DNA of 64,000 nucleotides from Actinomadura sp. DC4 (GTDB lineage: Bacteria > Actinomycetota > Actinomycetes > Streptosporangiales > Streptosporangiaceae): contig NZ_JAUEQY010000029.1 of NCBI RefSeq assembly GCF_030406325.1, positions 88,545-152,544 of the forward strand, given 5' to 3'. Shown piece after piece: positions 42,701-53,474 of the stretch (its first letter is position 1; the number at the start of each line of letters is the position of its first letter). The position numbers were made by a program, and so were the translations under genes. Under the pieces are notes generated by a model. That model had not been told where the DNA came from. It ran no database searches and saw only the letters and a program-made list of their open reading frames with translations.

Positions 42701-45700
42701 ACCGGCCCGGGGACCGGCGGCTGGTCGCCTACGTCGTGCCGGCGGAGGAGACGCGAACGCCGGACCCCGTGAAGGAGACCGAGCAGGTCGGCGAATGGCG
42801 GACGCTCTACCAGGACCAGTACCAGAGCGGCGGTTTCTCCGGCTTCGGCCAGGACTTCGCCGGGTGGAACAGCAGCTACGACGGGGAGCCGATCCCCCGC
42901 GAGCAGATGCTGGAGTGGCGGACGGCGACCGTCGAACGCGTCCGCGCGCTACGGCCCGGCCGGGTCCTGGAGATCGGCGTCGGCAACGGCCTGCTGCTGT
43001 CGCAGCTGGCGGCGGACTGCGACGCCTACTGGGGCACCGACTTCTCGGCGGCGGCCATCACCGCGCTGCGGCGGCAGGTCGACCGGCGCCCGGAACTGAC
43101 CGGCCGGGTGCGTCTCCTCGTCCGCCCGGCGGACGTGTTCGAGGGGCTGCCGGCCGGCTGGTTCGACACCATCGTGATCAACTCCGTGGCCCAGTACTTC
43201 CCGAGCGCCGCGTACCTGACCACGGTGCTGGGCGCCGCCCTGGACCTGGTCGCGCCCGGCGGCGCGGTCTTCGTCGGCGACATTCGCAACCGGCGGCTCC
43301 AGCGCTGTCTGGCCACCGCCGTGCGCCTCGGCTCACCCGGGGCCGGCGGCCCCGCCGCGAGGACGGCGATCGAGCGCGACGTGCGCCTCGAGAAGGAACT
43401 GCTCATCGACCCGGACTACTTCGCCGCCCTGCGCCGCGAGACCCCGGCTCTGGACGCCGTGGATCTGAGGATCAAACGCGGCCGGCACCACAACGAGCTG
43501 ACCCGGTACCGCTACGACGCCGTCCTCCACAAGCGGCCGGAAGGAGTCGTCCCGCTCGCCGGCGTTCCCCGCCTCGCGTGGGGAGGGGAGGTGAGCGACC
43601 TCGAGGCGCTGGCCCGCCACTTGGCCGCGAAGCGGCCCCCGGCCCTGCGGGTGACCGGTGTGCCGAACGGCCGGGTGCTCGCCGAGGCCGATGCGGTCCG
43701 TCTCCTGGACGCCGGCCACGACCCGCTCACCGTACGGCGGAGGCCGGCCCGCCCGGAGGGCGTCGATCCGGAGGACCTCCACGCGCTGGCCGGCGACCTG
43801 GGGTACTGGGCGGGAGTCACGTGGTCCGGCGCGGGAACGGACGGTGAGCTGGACGTGGTGTTCAGCGACGGGCCGGTCGACCTTACGCCCGCCGACCTCT
43901 ACCTGCCGGGCGACGCCGGCGCGGCGGCGGCCTCCTGCGTCAACGACCCCGCGGTGGACGCCGACGACGCGTCGTTCACCGCCGGGCTGCGGTCCCACCT
44001 GAGCGAACGCCTCCCGGAGTACATGGTGCCCGCGGCGTTCGTCACCCTCGACCGGCTGCCGCTGACGCCGAACGCCAAGATCGACCGGGCCGCGCTGCCC
44101 GCGCCGGACTTCGGGCCGGGCGCCGGGGGCCGCGCGCCCTGGTCGGTCCAGGAGGAACTGTTGTGCGGCCTGTTCGCCGGCGTTCTCGGGACGCCCGCGG
44201 TCGGCGTCGACGACGACTTCTTCGCCATGGGCGGCCATTCGCTGCTGGCCACCCGGCTCGTCAGCCGGATTCGTACGGTCTTCGGCGTCGAGCTGGAGGT
44301 GAAGAGCGTCTTCGACACGCCGACCGTCGCCGGTCTGGCCACGCTGCTGCCGGGTGCCGGGCACGCACGCGCTCCGCTGGCCGCGGCCCCGAGGCCCGAG
44401 GTGTTGCCGCTGTCGTTCGCCCAGCGTCGGCTGTGGTTCCTGCACCAGTGGCAGGGGGTCGAGCAGGCGTACAACAGCCCGTTCGCGCTGCGGCTGCGCG
44501 GCGAACTGGACGCGGACGCGCTGCGGGCCGCGCTGTGCGACGTCATCGGCCGGCACGAGGTCCTGCGGACGGTCTATCCGGAGACCGCCGGGGAACCCCG
44601 CCAGCTCATCCTCGACGCCCCGGACACACGGCCGGATCCGGTGGCCGAGCCCGTCGGCCACGGGCGGCTGGACGAACGGCTGGCCGCCGAGGCTCGCCGG
44701 TCCTTCGACCTCACCGTCGACCCCCCGCTGCACGTCCGGCTGTTCGCCCTCGGCGCGGACGACCACGTCCTGCTGGTGGTGCTCCACCACATCGCCGCCG
44801 ACGGGTGGTCGCTGGGCCCGCTGGCGCGTGACCTGTCGATGGCGTACGCGGCACGCCGCAGGGGTGAGGCGCCGTGCTGGGAGCCGCTCGCGGCGCAGTA
44901 CGCCGACTACGCCCTCTGGCAGCGCGCGCTGCTCGGCGACGAAGACGATCCGGACAGCCCGATCGCCCGCCAGCTCGCCTTCTGGCGAGACCGGCTCGCG
45001 GGCCTGCCCGACACGCTCGACCTGCCCGCGGACCGGCCGCGTCCCACGACGCCAGGCTTCGGCGCCGGGCAGGTCGGCTTCACGGTCGACCCCGTGCTCC
45101 ACCGCCGGCTGACCGAACTCGCCCGTCAGCACCACGCGACGCTGTTCATGGTGCTGCAAGCCGCGTTCGCCGCGGTGCTGACGCGGTACGGCGCCGGCAC
45201 CGACCTGCCGATGGGCAGCCCCATCGCCGGTCGCACCGACGACGCGCTCGACCCTCTCATCGGCTTCTTCGTCAACACTCTGGTCCTGCGCCTGGACACG
45301 TCGGGCACGCCGTCCTTCTCGGAGCTGGTCGAACGCGCTCGCCGTACCGACCTGGAGGCCTATGCCCACCAGGATGTGCCGTTCGAGCGCCTGGTCGAGG
45401 CCATCAACCCGAGACGGTCGGTCGCCAGGCATCCGTTGTTCCAGGTGATGTTCGCGCTGCAGAACGCGGACGGCGCACCGTTCGCGCTGCACGGGCTGGA
45501 GGTGGAGGACCAGCCGGTCGGGGTCGGGCTCGCCAAGTTCGACCTGTTCGTGAACCTGGTGGAGCGCACCGGCGGCACGGGCGGGCTCCGGGGATTCCTC
45601 CAGTACAGCACCGACCTGTTCGAGCACGAGACGGCCGAGCGGATCGCCGGCGCCTACCGGAGGTTCCTGTCCGCGGTGGCCGGTGACCCGGCCGTGCCGA

Positions 45701-48270
45701 TCGACGAACCCGAGATCACCGAACCGGCGGAACCGCCGTCCGCGGGCGACGACGCCGTCCGCGAGGCGCGGGCGACCTTCCTGACCACGATCTTCGAGGA
45801 GCGCACCGCGCGTGCCCCGGACGCCGTGGCGCTGGTCGCCGGGGACGTACGCCTGTCGTTCGCCGAGCTCAACGCCCGCGCGAACCGGCTGGCCCGGCTA
45901 CTACGGGAACGCGGCGCCCGCCCCGACCGGCCGGTCGCGCTCGCGCTGCCGCGGTCCGCCGACCTCATCGTCGCGACGATGGCGATCCTCAAGTCCGGCG
46001 CGGCGGTCCTCCCCATCGACCTGGACTATCCCGATGACCGCGTCGCCTCCATGGTCGCCGACGCGCGGCCCACCCTGATGATCAGCGTGGACGCCGCCGC
46101 GACGGCGGCGACGGACGTACCGGTGCTCGCCCTGGACCGGCCCGGCGTCCAGGAGGCACTGGCCCGGCGTTCCCCGGCGAACCTCGACCCGGCCGAGTGC
46201 GGGACCGGGTCGCCCCGGGACCTCGCCTACGTGATCTACACGTCCGGGTCGACGGGACGGCCGAAGGGGGTGGCGGTCGAGCACCGGTCGCTGACCGCCG
46301 TGTTCTTCAGTTACGAGCGGCGCCTGTTCTCTCCGGCGCGCGTCCGTACCGGCGGCCGGCCACTGCGCGTCGGGCACGTCGTGTCGGTCTCCTTCGACGG
46401 ATCCTGGGACCCGTTCATGTGGATGGTCGACGGTAACGAGCTGCATCTGATCGACGAGCCGACCCGGCGCGACCCCGAGGCGGCCGTCGCCTACGTCGCC
46501 GGCACCGAGATCGAGGCGCTGCTCGCCACGCCGTCATTCGCCCGCCGGCTCGTGGCGTCCGCCCTGCTCTCCCCGGAGTCGCACCGCCCGGCCGTACTGA
46601 CCCTCGGCGGCGAGCCGGTCGGGGAGTCGCTGTGGCGGCGTCTCGCGGAGTCCGGCGTCAAGGCGGTCAACGTGTACGGCCCGACCGAGGCGACGGTCAT
46701 CTCGACCCTGGCGGTGGCGTCGGCCGGCACGACGGAGCACATCGGCGCACCTGTGGACGGCGTCCGGGTGTACGTGCTGGACGGCCGCCTGCGGCCGTCG
46801 CCGACCGGCGTTCCCGGAGAGCTCTACGTCGCGGGGATCGGGCTGGCCCGCGGTTATCTCGGCCGCCCAGGGCTGAGCGCGGAGCGTTTCGTCGCCGACC
46901 CGTTCGGCCCGCCCGGCTCCCGGATGTACCGCACCGGCGACCTCGTACGCGTGCGGCGCGACGGGACCCTGACATTCGCGGGACGGATCGACGACCAGGT
47001 CAAGGTCCGGGGATTCCGGATCGAGCTCGGTGAGATCGAGGCGGCGCTGGAGTCCCACCCCGGCGTCGCCTCGGCGGGCGCGGCCGTCCGGCGCGGCTCG
47101 TCCGGCGACGACCGGCTTGTCTGCCATGCGGTCGCGAAGCCGGACGAGCGCCTCGACGCCGCCGAGCTCCGGGGCCATCTCGCCCGCCGGCTGCCCTCGT
47201 ACATGGTCCCGCCGATGGTCGGGCTGGCCGCCGCCCTTCCACTGACGCCCAACGGCAAGCTGGACCGGCGTGCGCTGGCCGAGCTGCCCACGCCCTTGCG
47301 GCCACCGGGCCGGAGCCCGCGCGACGCGCGCGAGACGGTGCTGTGCGAGCTGTTCGCCGACGTCCTCGAACTGCCGGACGTCGGGATCGACGACGACTTC
47401 TTCGGCCTGGGCGGGCACTCGCTCATGGCCGCCCGGCTGGTCAGCCGCGTACGGGCGGCCGTCGACGCGGACGTCACCATCCGTGACCTCTTCACGGCGC
47501 CGACCGTCTCCGGTCTCCGGGCCCGGCTCGACGAGGTACGAACCGGCAGTCCGTACGACGTCTTGTTGCCCGTACGGCCCGGTGACGACCGGCCGCCGCT
47601 GTTCTGCGTACACCCGGCGGGTGGTCTCGGCTGGTGTTACGCGCCGCTGGCGACGCGGCTGCCGCCAGGCCGTCCGGCGTACGCGTTGCAGGCGCGGGGG
47701 ATCGAGCGGCCGGATCCACTGCCGGACTCGGTCGAGGAGATGGCCGCCGACTACACGGAGCGGATCCGCGCGGCGTGGCCCGGCGGGCCCTATCTCCTGC
47801 TCGGATGGTCGTTCGGGGGCCTGGTCGCGCATGCGGTCGCGACCCGTCTGCAGGAGCAGGGCGCGAAGGTGGCACTCCTGGCCATCCTCGACTCCTACCC
47901 CGCCGCGACGGCCGGCGGAGGGAGGCAGGACGAGGCGGCGCCCGTACCGGAGAGTCTCGCGCCGGACATTCTGGGCCGCGAGGGCGGTCCGTCCGAGGGC
48001 CTTCCACCCGAGGTCGCCGACCGGGTCGTCCGCGTCTACGACAACAACCGCCGGCTCGCGCGTGCCTTCCGCCCGGCCGTGTTCGACGGCGACGCGCTCT
48101 TCGTCAACGCCGCTCACGACCGTCCCTCGGACGTGGCGGAGCCCGGCGTGTGGACCTCGTACGTCTCCGGAGAGGTGTGGATCCACGATCTGGCCTGCGG
48201 TCACTACCGCCTGCTGAACTCCGGGCACGTCGACGAGATAGCGAACCTGCTCAACCGCCACCTGGGCTGA
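36697..48270 (+). CDS. Three-module NRPS (modules 6-8) with thioesterase, C-A-T / C-A-MT-T / C-A-T-TE
   Basis: 3857 residues. Approximate landmarks: C6 HHxxxDG 171, A6 649, T6 1041 (IGGHSL); C7 1227, A7 1713 with N-methyltransferase 2031-2275 (EIGVGNG at 2092), T7 2511 (MGGHSL); C8 2697, A8 3181, T8 3571; type I thioesterase from about 3610 with GWSFGG near 3705, an LDSYP aspartate and a CGHYRLL histidine. Hand-read pockets: A6 D-A-N-Q-W-G-F-V-D-K (unassigned); A7 D-P-F-L-W-G-N-L-V-K, which shares D235, F239, G301 and L330 with hydroxyphenylglycine codes and P236 with dihydroxyphenylglycine codes, so an N-methylated arylglycine is possible; A8 D-G-D-L-T-G-V-V-I-K (unassigned). The N-terminal ~40 residues before C6 look like a docking segment. 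The thioesterase would release or cyclise an octapeptide. Confidence 0.96.
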
Positions 48271-48289
48271 GGCCTCCGGAAAGGAACCC

Positions 48290-49339
48290 ATGAGTCCCCA
48301 CCGCATCGAGTACGTCGACCTGTACGTCCGTGACCGGGAGGACACCGTCCGGCAGCTCACGCGGCTCGGGTTCCGCGCGGTCGGTGAATCGCCCCGAGAG
48401 GCCGGTGACCGCCGGTCGACCGTCCTGCGCGGCGGGGAGGCACAACTCGTGGTCACCTCACCACTGCGGGACGGCCCGGTGAGCGAGTACCTGGACCGCC
48501 ACGGTGACGGCGTCGCCGACATCGCCATGAGCTGCGCGGACCTGGAGGCGACGATGGCGAGGATCAGGAGGGCGGGAGTCCGCCCGCTGGTCTCCACGCG
48601 GGCCGCGCCCGACGGCACGGCGACCGCCGCCGTCCCCGGGTTCGGGCCGGTCCGGCACACGCTCCTCCAGCGCGACCCGGACGCACCCGTGGCACCTCCG
48701 CCCGGGACACGGCCGGTCGCCGGGACCGCGGCCGGGCCGGGCGCCGTCCGCGCCTGTGACCATGTCGCCGTGTGCCTGCCGACCGGCGCCCTGCGGCGGA
48801 CGGTCGCGACGTATGAGGAGGCCTTCGGCCTGGAGCGCTACTCGGGGGAGTACATCGAGGTGGGCGCCCAGGCGATGGACTCCGTCGTCGTCCGCTCGCC
48901 GTCGGGCGGCGTCACCTTCACCCTGATCGAACCGGCCGCCGGTCACGAGCCGGGCCAGATCGACGGCTTCCTCGCCCGGAACGCGGGTCCCGGCGTACAG
49001 CACCTGGCCTTTCTCGTCGATGACCTGGTCCGGCAGGTACGGACGCTCCGCGCCGAGGGAGCGGAGTTCATTCCCACCCCCGACGCGTACTACCGGACGC
49101 TCACCGAACGCGTCGGCGACCTGGCCGAGACGGTCGAGGAGCTACGCGACGCCTGGGTGCTCGCCGATCGCGACGAGTGGGGATATCTGCTGCAGATCTT
49201 CATGCGTTCGCCGTTCCCCCGGTCGACGCTCTTCTACGAGCTGATCCAACGCCATGACGCGCGTGGGTTCGGCACCGACAACATCCGTGCGCTCTATGAG
49301 GCGGTGGCCCGTGACGGACGGATCCCGGCGGCGGGCTGA
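48290..49339 (+). CDS. hmaS: 4-hydroxymandelate synthase (HmaS)
   Basis: A 349-residue enzyme of the 4-hydroxyphenylpyruvate dioxygenase fold. It turns 4-hydroxyphenylpyruvate and O2 into 4-hydroxymandelate and CO2, the first step to 4-hydroxyphenylglycine. The Fe(II) ligands are visible as H158 (CDHVAVC), H238 (GVQHLAF) and E317 (LFYELIQRH). Choosing HmaS over the HppD of tyrosine degradation rests on its linkage to an HpgT-type gene, an Hmo-type gene and an NRPS. It begins 19 bases after the NRPS stop with GGAAAGGA upstream and ends three bases before the oxidase gene. 4-Hydroxyphenylpyruvate must come from general metabolism, as no prephenate dehydrogenase is seen here. Confidence 0.92.
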   Translation: MSPHRIEYVDLYVRDREDTVRQLTRLGFRAVGESPREAGDRRSTVLRGGEAQLVVTSPLRDGPVSEYLDRHGDGVADIAMSCADLEATMARIRRAGVRPLVSTRAAPDGTATAAVPGFGPVRHTLLQRDPDAPVAPPPGTRPVAGTAAGPGAVRACDHVAVCLPTGALRRTVATYEEAFGLERYSGEYIEVGAQAMDSVVVRSPSGGVTFTLIEPAAGHEPGQIDGFLARNAGPGVQHLAFLVDDLVRQVRTLRAEGAEFIPTPDAYYRTLTERVGDLAETVEELRDAWVLADRDEWGYLLQIFMRSPFPRSTLFYELIQRHDARGFGTDNIRALYEAVARDGRIPAAG

Positions 49340-49342
49340 CCG

Positions 49343-50270
49343 ATGAGGCCGCTCACCGCCGCGAACTACGCGTCGCTCGCCCGAAGCCGCCTGGACCCCG
49401 CCGTATGGGACTTCATCGAGGGGGGAGCGGGCCAGGAACGGACCCTGCGCACCAACCGGGCCGCGTTCCGCGACGTGTGGCTGCGGACCCGGGTGCTGAC
49501 CGGCGCCGGCCGGCCGGACACGTCCGTCGACCTGCTCGGCCTCCGGTGGCCGATCCCGGTCGGGGTGGCGCCCATGGCGTACCACACGCTCGTCCACGAG
49601 CACGGTGAGCCGGCGACGGCACGGGGCTGCGGGGAGTCCGGGGTGTGCCTCGTCGTCAGCGCCTTCTCCAGCCGGAACCTCGACGAGATCGCCGCCGCGG
49701 CCACGGGCCCGCTGTGGCTCCAGTCGTACTGCTTCCGCGACAGGGACGCGGTGACCGACCTCGCCGGTACGGCGGCGCGCGCCGGATACCAGGCCATCGT
49801 CCTGACCGTCGACACACCACGGATGGGACGCCGCCTACGTGATCTACGGAACGGCTTCCGGGTGCCACCGGGCATCCGTCCCGTCAACCTCGCCGCCTCG
49901 GTCGCCGCACCCGCCGGGGCCGCCGCCTTCGACGACCCGGCGCGGCACAGCGCCGCCGCCATGGACCCGGCCGCTGACTGGTCCTACGTGACGTGGCTGC
50001 TGGTGAACAGTCCGCTGCCCGTGCTCCTCAAGGGCATCCTCGCCGGGGAGGACGCGGCCCGGGCGGTGGACGCCGGAGCCGCCGGAGTGATCGTTTCCAA
50101 CCACGGTGGCCGACAGCTCGACGGAGTGCCCGCCGGCCTGACCGTCCTGCCCGGTCGCCGACCTCATGGGCCTTCTCACGGAGGAGATCACCGAGGCCAT
50201 GACGCTCACCGGGCGGCGGACCGTCGCCGACGTCGACCGGTCACCGGTACTGCCGCAGGCGTCCCGATGA
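49343..50270 (+). pseudogene. hmo: 4-hydroxymandelate oxidase (Hmo), internal deletion and frameshift
   Basis: The reading frame from ATG 49343 follows the FMN-dependent alpha-hydroxy-acid oxidase family closely: WDFIEGGAGQERTLRTN, VGVAPMAYHTLVHEHGE, LWLQSYCFRDR, the catalytic-side VSNHGGRQLDG. It departs from the family at about 50150. The family's C-terminal end then reappears in the next frame (DLMGLLTEEITEAMTLTGRRTVADVD) and stops at 50268-50270. About 50-60 residues are absent between them, including the LLDGGVRRGTDVLKALALGA-type segment that holds the FMN phosphate. As written the gene cannot give a normal oxidase, which should convert 4-hydroxymandelate to 4-hydroxyphenylglyoxylate. 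Either it is a real pseudogene or the assembly collapsed a short stretch. Confidence 0.8.
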
Positions 50271-50317
50271 GGTGTACGGCCCGTTCCGTGCCGGCGGACG
50301 GCGGGATCGATCCCCGG

Positions 50318-52147
50318 TCACCGCGCCCACTGGGCTTCCCTTCCGGCGACGCGGATGGCGTAGAGGCGGACGAGCTCGTGCATGGCGTACCGCTCCCGGC
50401 GGGTCTCGATCAACAGGTGCGCGGCGGCCAGGGCCTGCAGCGCCTGCCGGCTCCGCGCGCGGCTCACACCCGCCGCCGCCGCTGCCACGGCCGGATCCCA
50501 CTCGGGTCCCGGATGGGAGCCGAGCAGCCGGAACATCTGGGCGGCGGCATCGGGAAGCAGGCGGTAGCTGAGGTCGAACGCGCTCAGCAACGCGGTGTCG
50601 TCGTCCTCGATGGACAGGCCCGGCAGGCGTCTGTCCTCATCGGTGAGTTCGTCCGCCAACTGGCGGATCGACCGGCCGGGCGCCTGTTTGAGACGAGAGG
50701 CGGCGATCCGCAGCGCGAGCGGGAGCCGTCCGCAGATCTGCACGAGCCGGCACAGCGCCTCGGGTTCCGCGTCCGAGCGTTCCGCGCCGAGGACGTCCCG
50801 GAGCACCCGGACCGCGACGTCGTGGTCGAGCGTGCCGAGCGCGAACTGATCGGCGCCGTCCCGCGCGACGAGGCCGTCCAGCCGGCAGCGACTGGTGACC
50901 ACGACGCGGCAGGCCGGCGAACCGGGGAGCAGCGGCCGTACCTGGCGCGAAGAGCGGGCGTTGTCCAGCACGATGAGGACCCGCCGGCCGGCGAGAAGGG
51001 ACCGGTACAGGGCGGCCTGTTCGTCGAGGTCCGCGGGGATGCGCTCGCGGGGGACGCCGAGCGCGCGCAGGAACCGCTGGAGCACCACCGAGGCGTCGAG
51101 AGCCGCACCCTCCGCGTGGCCGCGCAGATCGGCGAACAACTGGCCGTCGGGATGCCGGTCCTTGACCCGGTGTCCGAAGCGGACGGCGAGTGCGGTCTTG
51201 CCGACACCGGCCATGCCGGTCACCACCGAGATCAACAACTGCCCGCGGCCGCGGGCACTCAGGTGCGCGATCTCGGCCTCGCGCCCGCCGAACGGCACCA
51301 CATCGGCCGGCAGCTGTGCCGGGGCATCGCTCGTCCGTCCTCCGGAGCGCTGGGGCGCCAGCCGTACGACGTCGGTCCCGGCGAGCCGCGGCGTGGCCCG
51401 CTCCGCCGTTCCGGTGAGGATCCCTTCGTGCAGCGTGTTCAGCTCGTCGCCGGGGCTGAGCCCGAGCTCCTCACGCAACAGCCGGGCCCCGCTACGGTAC
51501 GCCTCCAGCGCGTCGGCCTGCCGGCCACCGCGGTACAGGGCGAGCATGAGCTGCCCGCGCAGCCGTTCCCGGAAGGGGAAACGCGCGGTCAGGGCCATGA
51601 GATCGGCGACAATGCCCTCGTGGTTGCCGAGCGCCAGCTCCGCCGAGAAGAGCTGCTCGGTCGCCTCCAGGCATCGTTCGGTCAGCCGCGGCACGTCCTC
51701 GTTGTGGAGCGACTCCGACGGGACATCCGCCAGAATCGGCCCTCGCCACAGCTCCACGGCCTCGCGCAGCGGCGGCAGTGTCTCGGCCGGCGCCGCCGTG
51801 TCCCGCGCCCGCCGCAGCAACGTGTCGAACGTCTGGACGTCGGTCCCGGCCGGCGTCGTGTCGATCAGATAGCCCTTCGGCCGCGTCTGTATCCGGGCCG
51901 CGGAGCCGAGCGTCTGGCGCAGCCGCCGGATGTGGACGTGCAGGGTGGTGTGCGCCCGTGCCGGAGGGGCGGCCTCCCACAGCCGGTCGATCAATGTGGA
52001 GATCGGGACCGTGTGGTCGGCCTCCAGGAGCAGGCACGCCAAGATGATGCGTTGTTTGGGTGCCTGGATCGGCACGACGTCTCCGTCGTGGACCACTTCG
52101 AGCGGCCCTAACACACGATAGTAAATTCTGTCTCTCCTGCGGGGCAT
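50318..52147 (-). CDS. SARP-family transcriptional activator with NB-ARC ATPase domain
   Basis: A 609-residue AfsR/DnrI-type regulator. Residues about 5-95 form the OmpR-like winged helix (YYRVLGPLEVVHDGD..., HVHIRRLRQTLG). Residues about 95-250 are the bacterial transcriptional activation domain (ELWRGPILADVPSE, ERLRGQLMLALYRGGRQADAL). Then comes an NB-ARC ATPase with Walker A GMAGVGKTAL and Walker B-like RVLIVLDNA, and a winged-helix half. The TPR region of full AfsR is absent. It lies tail to tail with the broken hmo gene and is probably the cluster activator. The 11-bp-spaced heptamers at 18336-18364 are its likely target. ATG 52147 has no clear ribosome site. Confidence 0.92.
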   Translation of the reverse strand: MPRRRDRIYYRVLGPLEVVHDGDVVPIQAPKQRIILACLLLEADHTVPISTLIDRLWEAAPPARAHTTLHVHIRRLRQTLGSAARIQTRPKGYLIDTTPAGTDVQTFDTLLRRARDTAAPAETLPPLREAVELWRGPILADVPSESLHNEDVPRLTERCLEATEQLFSAELALGNHEGIVADLMALTARFPFRERLRGQLMLALYRGGRQADALEAYRSGARLLREELGLSPGDELNTLHEGILTGTAERATPRLAGTDVVRLAPQRSGGRTSDAPAQLPADVVPFGGREAEIAHLSARGRGQLLISVVTGMAGVGKTALAVRFGHRVKDRHPDGQLFADLRGHAEGAALDASVVLQRFLRALGVPRERIPADLDEQAALYRSLLAGRRVLIVLDNARSSRQVRPLLPGSPACRVVVTSRCRLDGLVARDGADQFALGTLDHDVAVRVLRDVLGAERSDAEPEALCRLVQICGRLPLALRIAASRLKQAPGRSIRQLADELTDEDRRLPGLSIEDDDTALLSAFDLSYRLLPDAAAQMFRLLGSHPGPEWDPAVAAAAAGVSRARSRQALQALAAAHLLIETRRERYAMHELVRLYAIRVAGREAQWAR

Positions 52148-52404
52148 GCGCGATCACATGTTGACCGCGTGAATTTATCGGGCGTTCGTGGCCGGCGGAA
52201 CGGAATCCGCTTAACGGCGCCGGGAGCGAGGTGACGGACTTCCCGACAACGTGACCGATGACTGGCGACAGGAACGGATTAGACGGCGCCGCCATGGCCC
52301 GCGCATAAAGACTCCATGCGCATGAAAACTCGACAAGGCCCCATGAACGTCAGCCTTCCACAGGCCGCTGACTTATGGCTTACCGCACTGCCTTGCCGCA
52401 GGCC

Positions 52405-52442
52405 GCGGGCCTCAGGCGGGCGCCTGCCCGCCTGAGGCCCGC
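52405..52442 (-). terminator. Perfect 17-bp-stem hairpin after the 2OG-oxygenase gene
   Basis: Two perfectly complementary 17-base arms (52405-52421 and 52426-52442) surround a four-base loop. The hairpin begins two bases after the stop codon of the minus-strand oxygenase gene. There is no T-run, as is common for actinomycete terminators. It also insulates this gene from the divergent SARP promoter region. Confidence 0.75.
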
Positions 52443-52444
52443 GA

Positions 52445-53275
52445 TCAGGACCAGATCAGGATCTCGCCGGTCAGCGTGCAGCCCATGAAGAAGGACAGCG
52501 TGACCCTGCGGCCTCGCCCGGACGGCTCGGCGACTTGGTGAAAGTGCCGGCAGTCGAAGATGATCCCCTCACCGTCCCGGGCACGCAGGGTGACCGACGG
52601 TGCCGCCCGGACCGCCTCCTCCTCCCATCCATAACCGTGCCGATGCTCCTCATCGGAGGGAACCCACCGGTGACGCCAGACGGTCAGCTCGCCGCCCTGC
52701 TCGGAAGTGCGCAGGTAGCAGTTGAAGGCCAGCTGGACGATAGGTTCCTCGTCGAGCCGGCCGGCGTACTCCCGCGCCACCTCGTCATAGTGGATCAGCG
52801 AACCACTGGGGAACTCCCGCAAGATCCCGGCGAAGAGCTCGCGACCACCGAGCGTGGCCGGCCGGACCGGCACGGAGAACAGGTCGGCGAACCTTCGCCT
52901 GATGAGCTCGGTCGGGTCCAGGCCGCCGGTGGCGGTCCGCCACAGCTCCCGCGCGGACTCGGCCCGGTCCCAGTAATCCTGGGCCACGACCCCGTCGGTG
53001 TAGTGGTCATACAGTGCCGGGCCGAGCTTCAGGATCCGCGGCCAAAGACGGGCCTCGTCGTAGGCGTCGAATTCTGTCTTGCCCAACCGGTCGAGCAAAG
53101 ACGCGCACCAAGCAGGATCGAGGAGTTCGGGAAAGCGCAGCGCCGCCATGGTCCCGGCCGCCAGACACTGAAACGCCCGCCGGGCATCCGCGGGATCTGG
53201 AGTCAGCACGTCGAATAGCGGATCGCCGATCGAGGTGACCGAATCGGTGTCTTCGTGCTCGCCGGTCTTCGGCAT
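52445..53275 (-). CDS. 2-oxoglutarate/Fe(II)-dependent oxygenase-like protein
   Basis: A 276-residue protein with a jelly-roll iron-binding pattern: H162-x-D164 in SLIHYDEVAREY, a distal histidine (H244 or H246) in DCRHFHQV, and an arginine (R256/R257) followed by VTLSFFMG that would bind 2-oxoglutarate. The Asp in HxD indicates a hydroxylase rather than a halogenase, where this residue is Gly or Ala. The overall arrangement recalls the WelO5-like and prolyl-hydroxylase-like groups, but I cannot name the substrate. The start ATG 53275 has AAGGAGA upstream. The gene stands alone between a long palindrome and a strong hairpin, so it is a separately regulated single-gene unit. It may or may not serve the NRPS cluster. 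Confidence 0.75.
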   Translation of the reverse strand: MPKTGEHEDTDSVTSIGDPLFDVLTPDPADARRAFQCLAAGTMAALRFPELLDPAWCASLLDRLGKTEFDAYDEARLWPRILKLGPALYDHYTDGVVAQDYWDRAESARELWRTATGGLDPTELIRRRFADLFSVPVRPATLGGRELFAGILREFPSGSLIHYDEVAREYAGRLDEEPIVQLAFNCYLRTSEQGGELTVWRHRWVPSDEEHRHGYGWEEEAVRAAPSVTLRARDGEGIIFDCRHFHQVAEPSGRGRRVTLSFFMGCTLTGEILIWS

Positions 53276-53281
53276 GAGACT

Positions 53282-53328
53282 CTCCTTCGGCTGTAAACAG
53301 TTAACGTGTTTTCAGTTTACCGAAGGAG
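53282..53328. promoter_or_regulatory. Large palindrome upstream of the oxygenase gene
   Basis: CTCCTTCGG (53282-53290) and CCGAAGGAG (53320-53328) are perfect inverted arms. Just inside are GTAAAC (53293-53298) and GTTTAC (53315-53320), with an AT-rich core containing GTTAAC. The left arm also supplies the oxygenase ribosome site. The right arm places an AAGGAG before a GTG at 53333 on the opposite strand, which opens only a 33-codon frame. This looks like a divergent promoter/operator whose partner gene, perhaps a regulator, has been lost. Confidence 0.5.
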
Positions 53329-53474
53329 TTTAGTGTCGCAATATTCGCCGGCAATTCGTCACGATGGTTCCGCGCTGTCGCGACCGCACGGGGCCGGTCT
53401 CGCCGGGCGATCCAGCGAGGGCCACCGGAGGTAGGCCCGGGTGCCGGCCTCTCGGCCCGGCCACCCGTCCCGGT

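Noticed and set aside
50155..52111. Continuation of the hmo reading frame for over 600 codons past the family region, antisense to the SARP gene
   Set aside because: The translated sequence after about 50150 has no family resemblance and is the mirror of the SARP gene's codon-biased strand; the real hmo end is in the next frame at 50270.
52445..53275. Reading the 2OG-type oxygenase as a halogenase of the WelO5 kind
   Set aside because: The iron-binding motif is HYD, with the carboxylate present; halogenases have Gly or Ala at that position.
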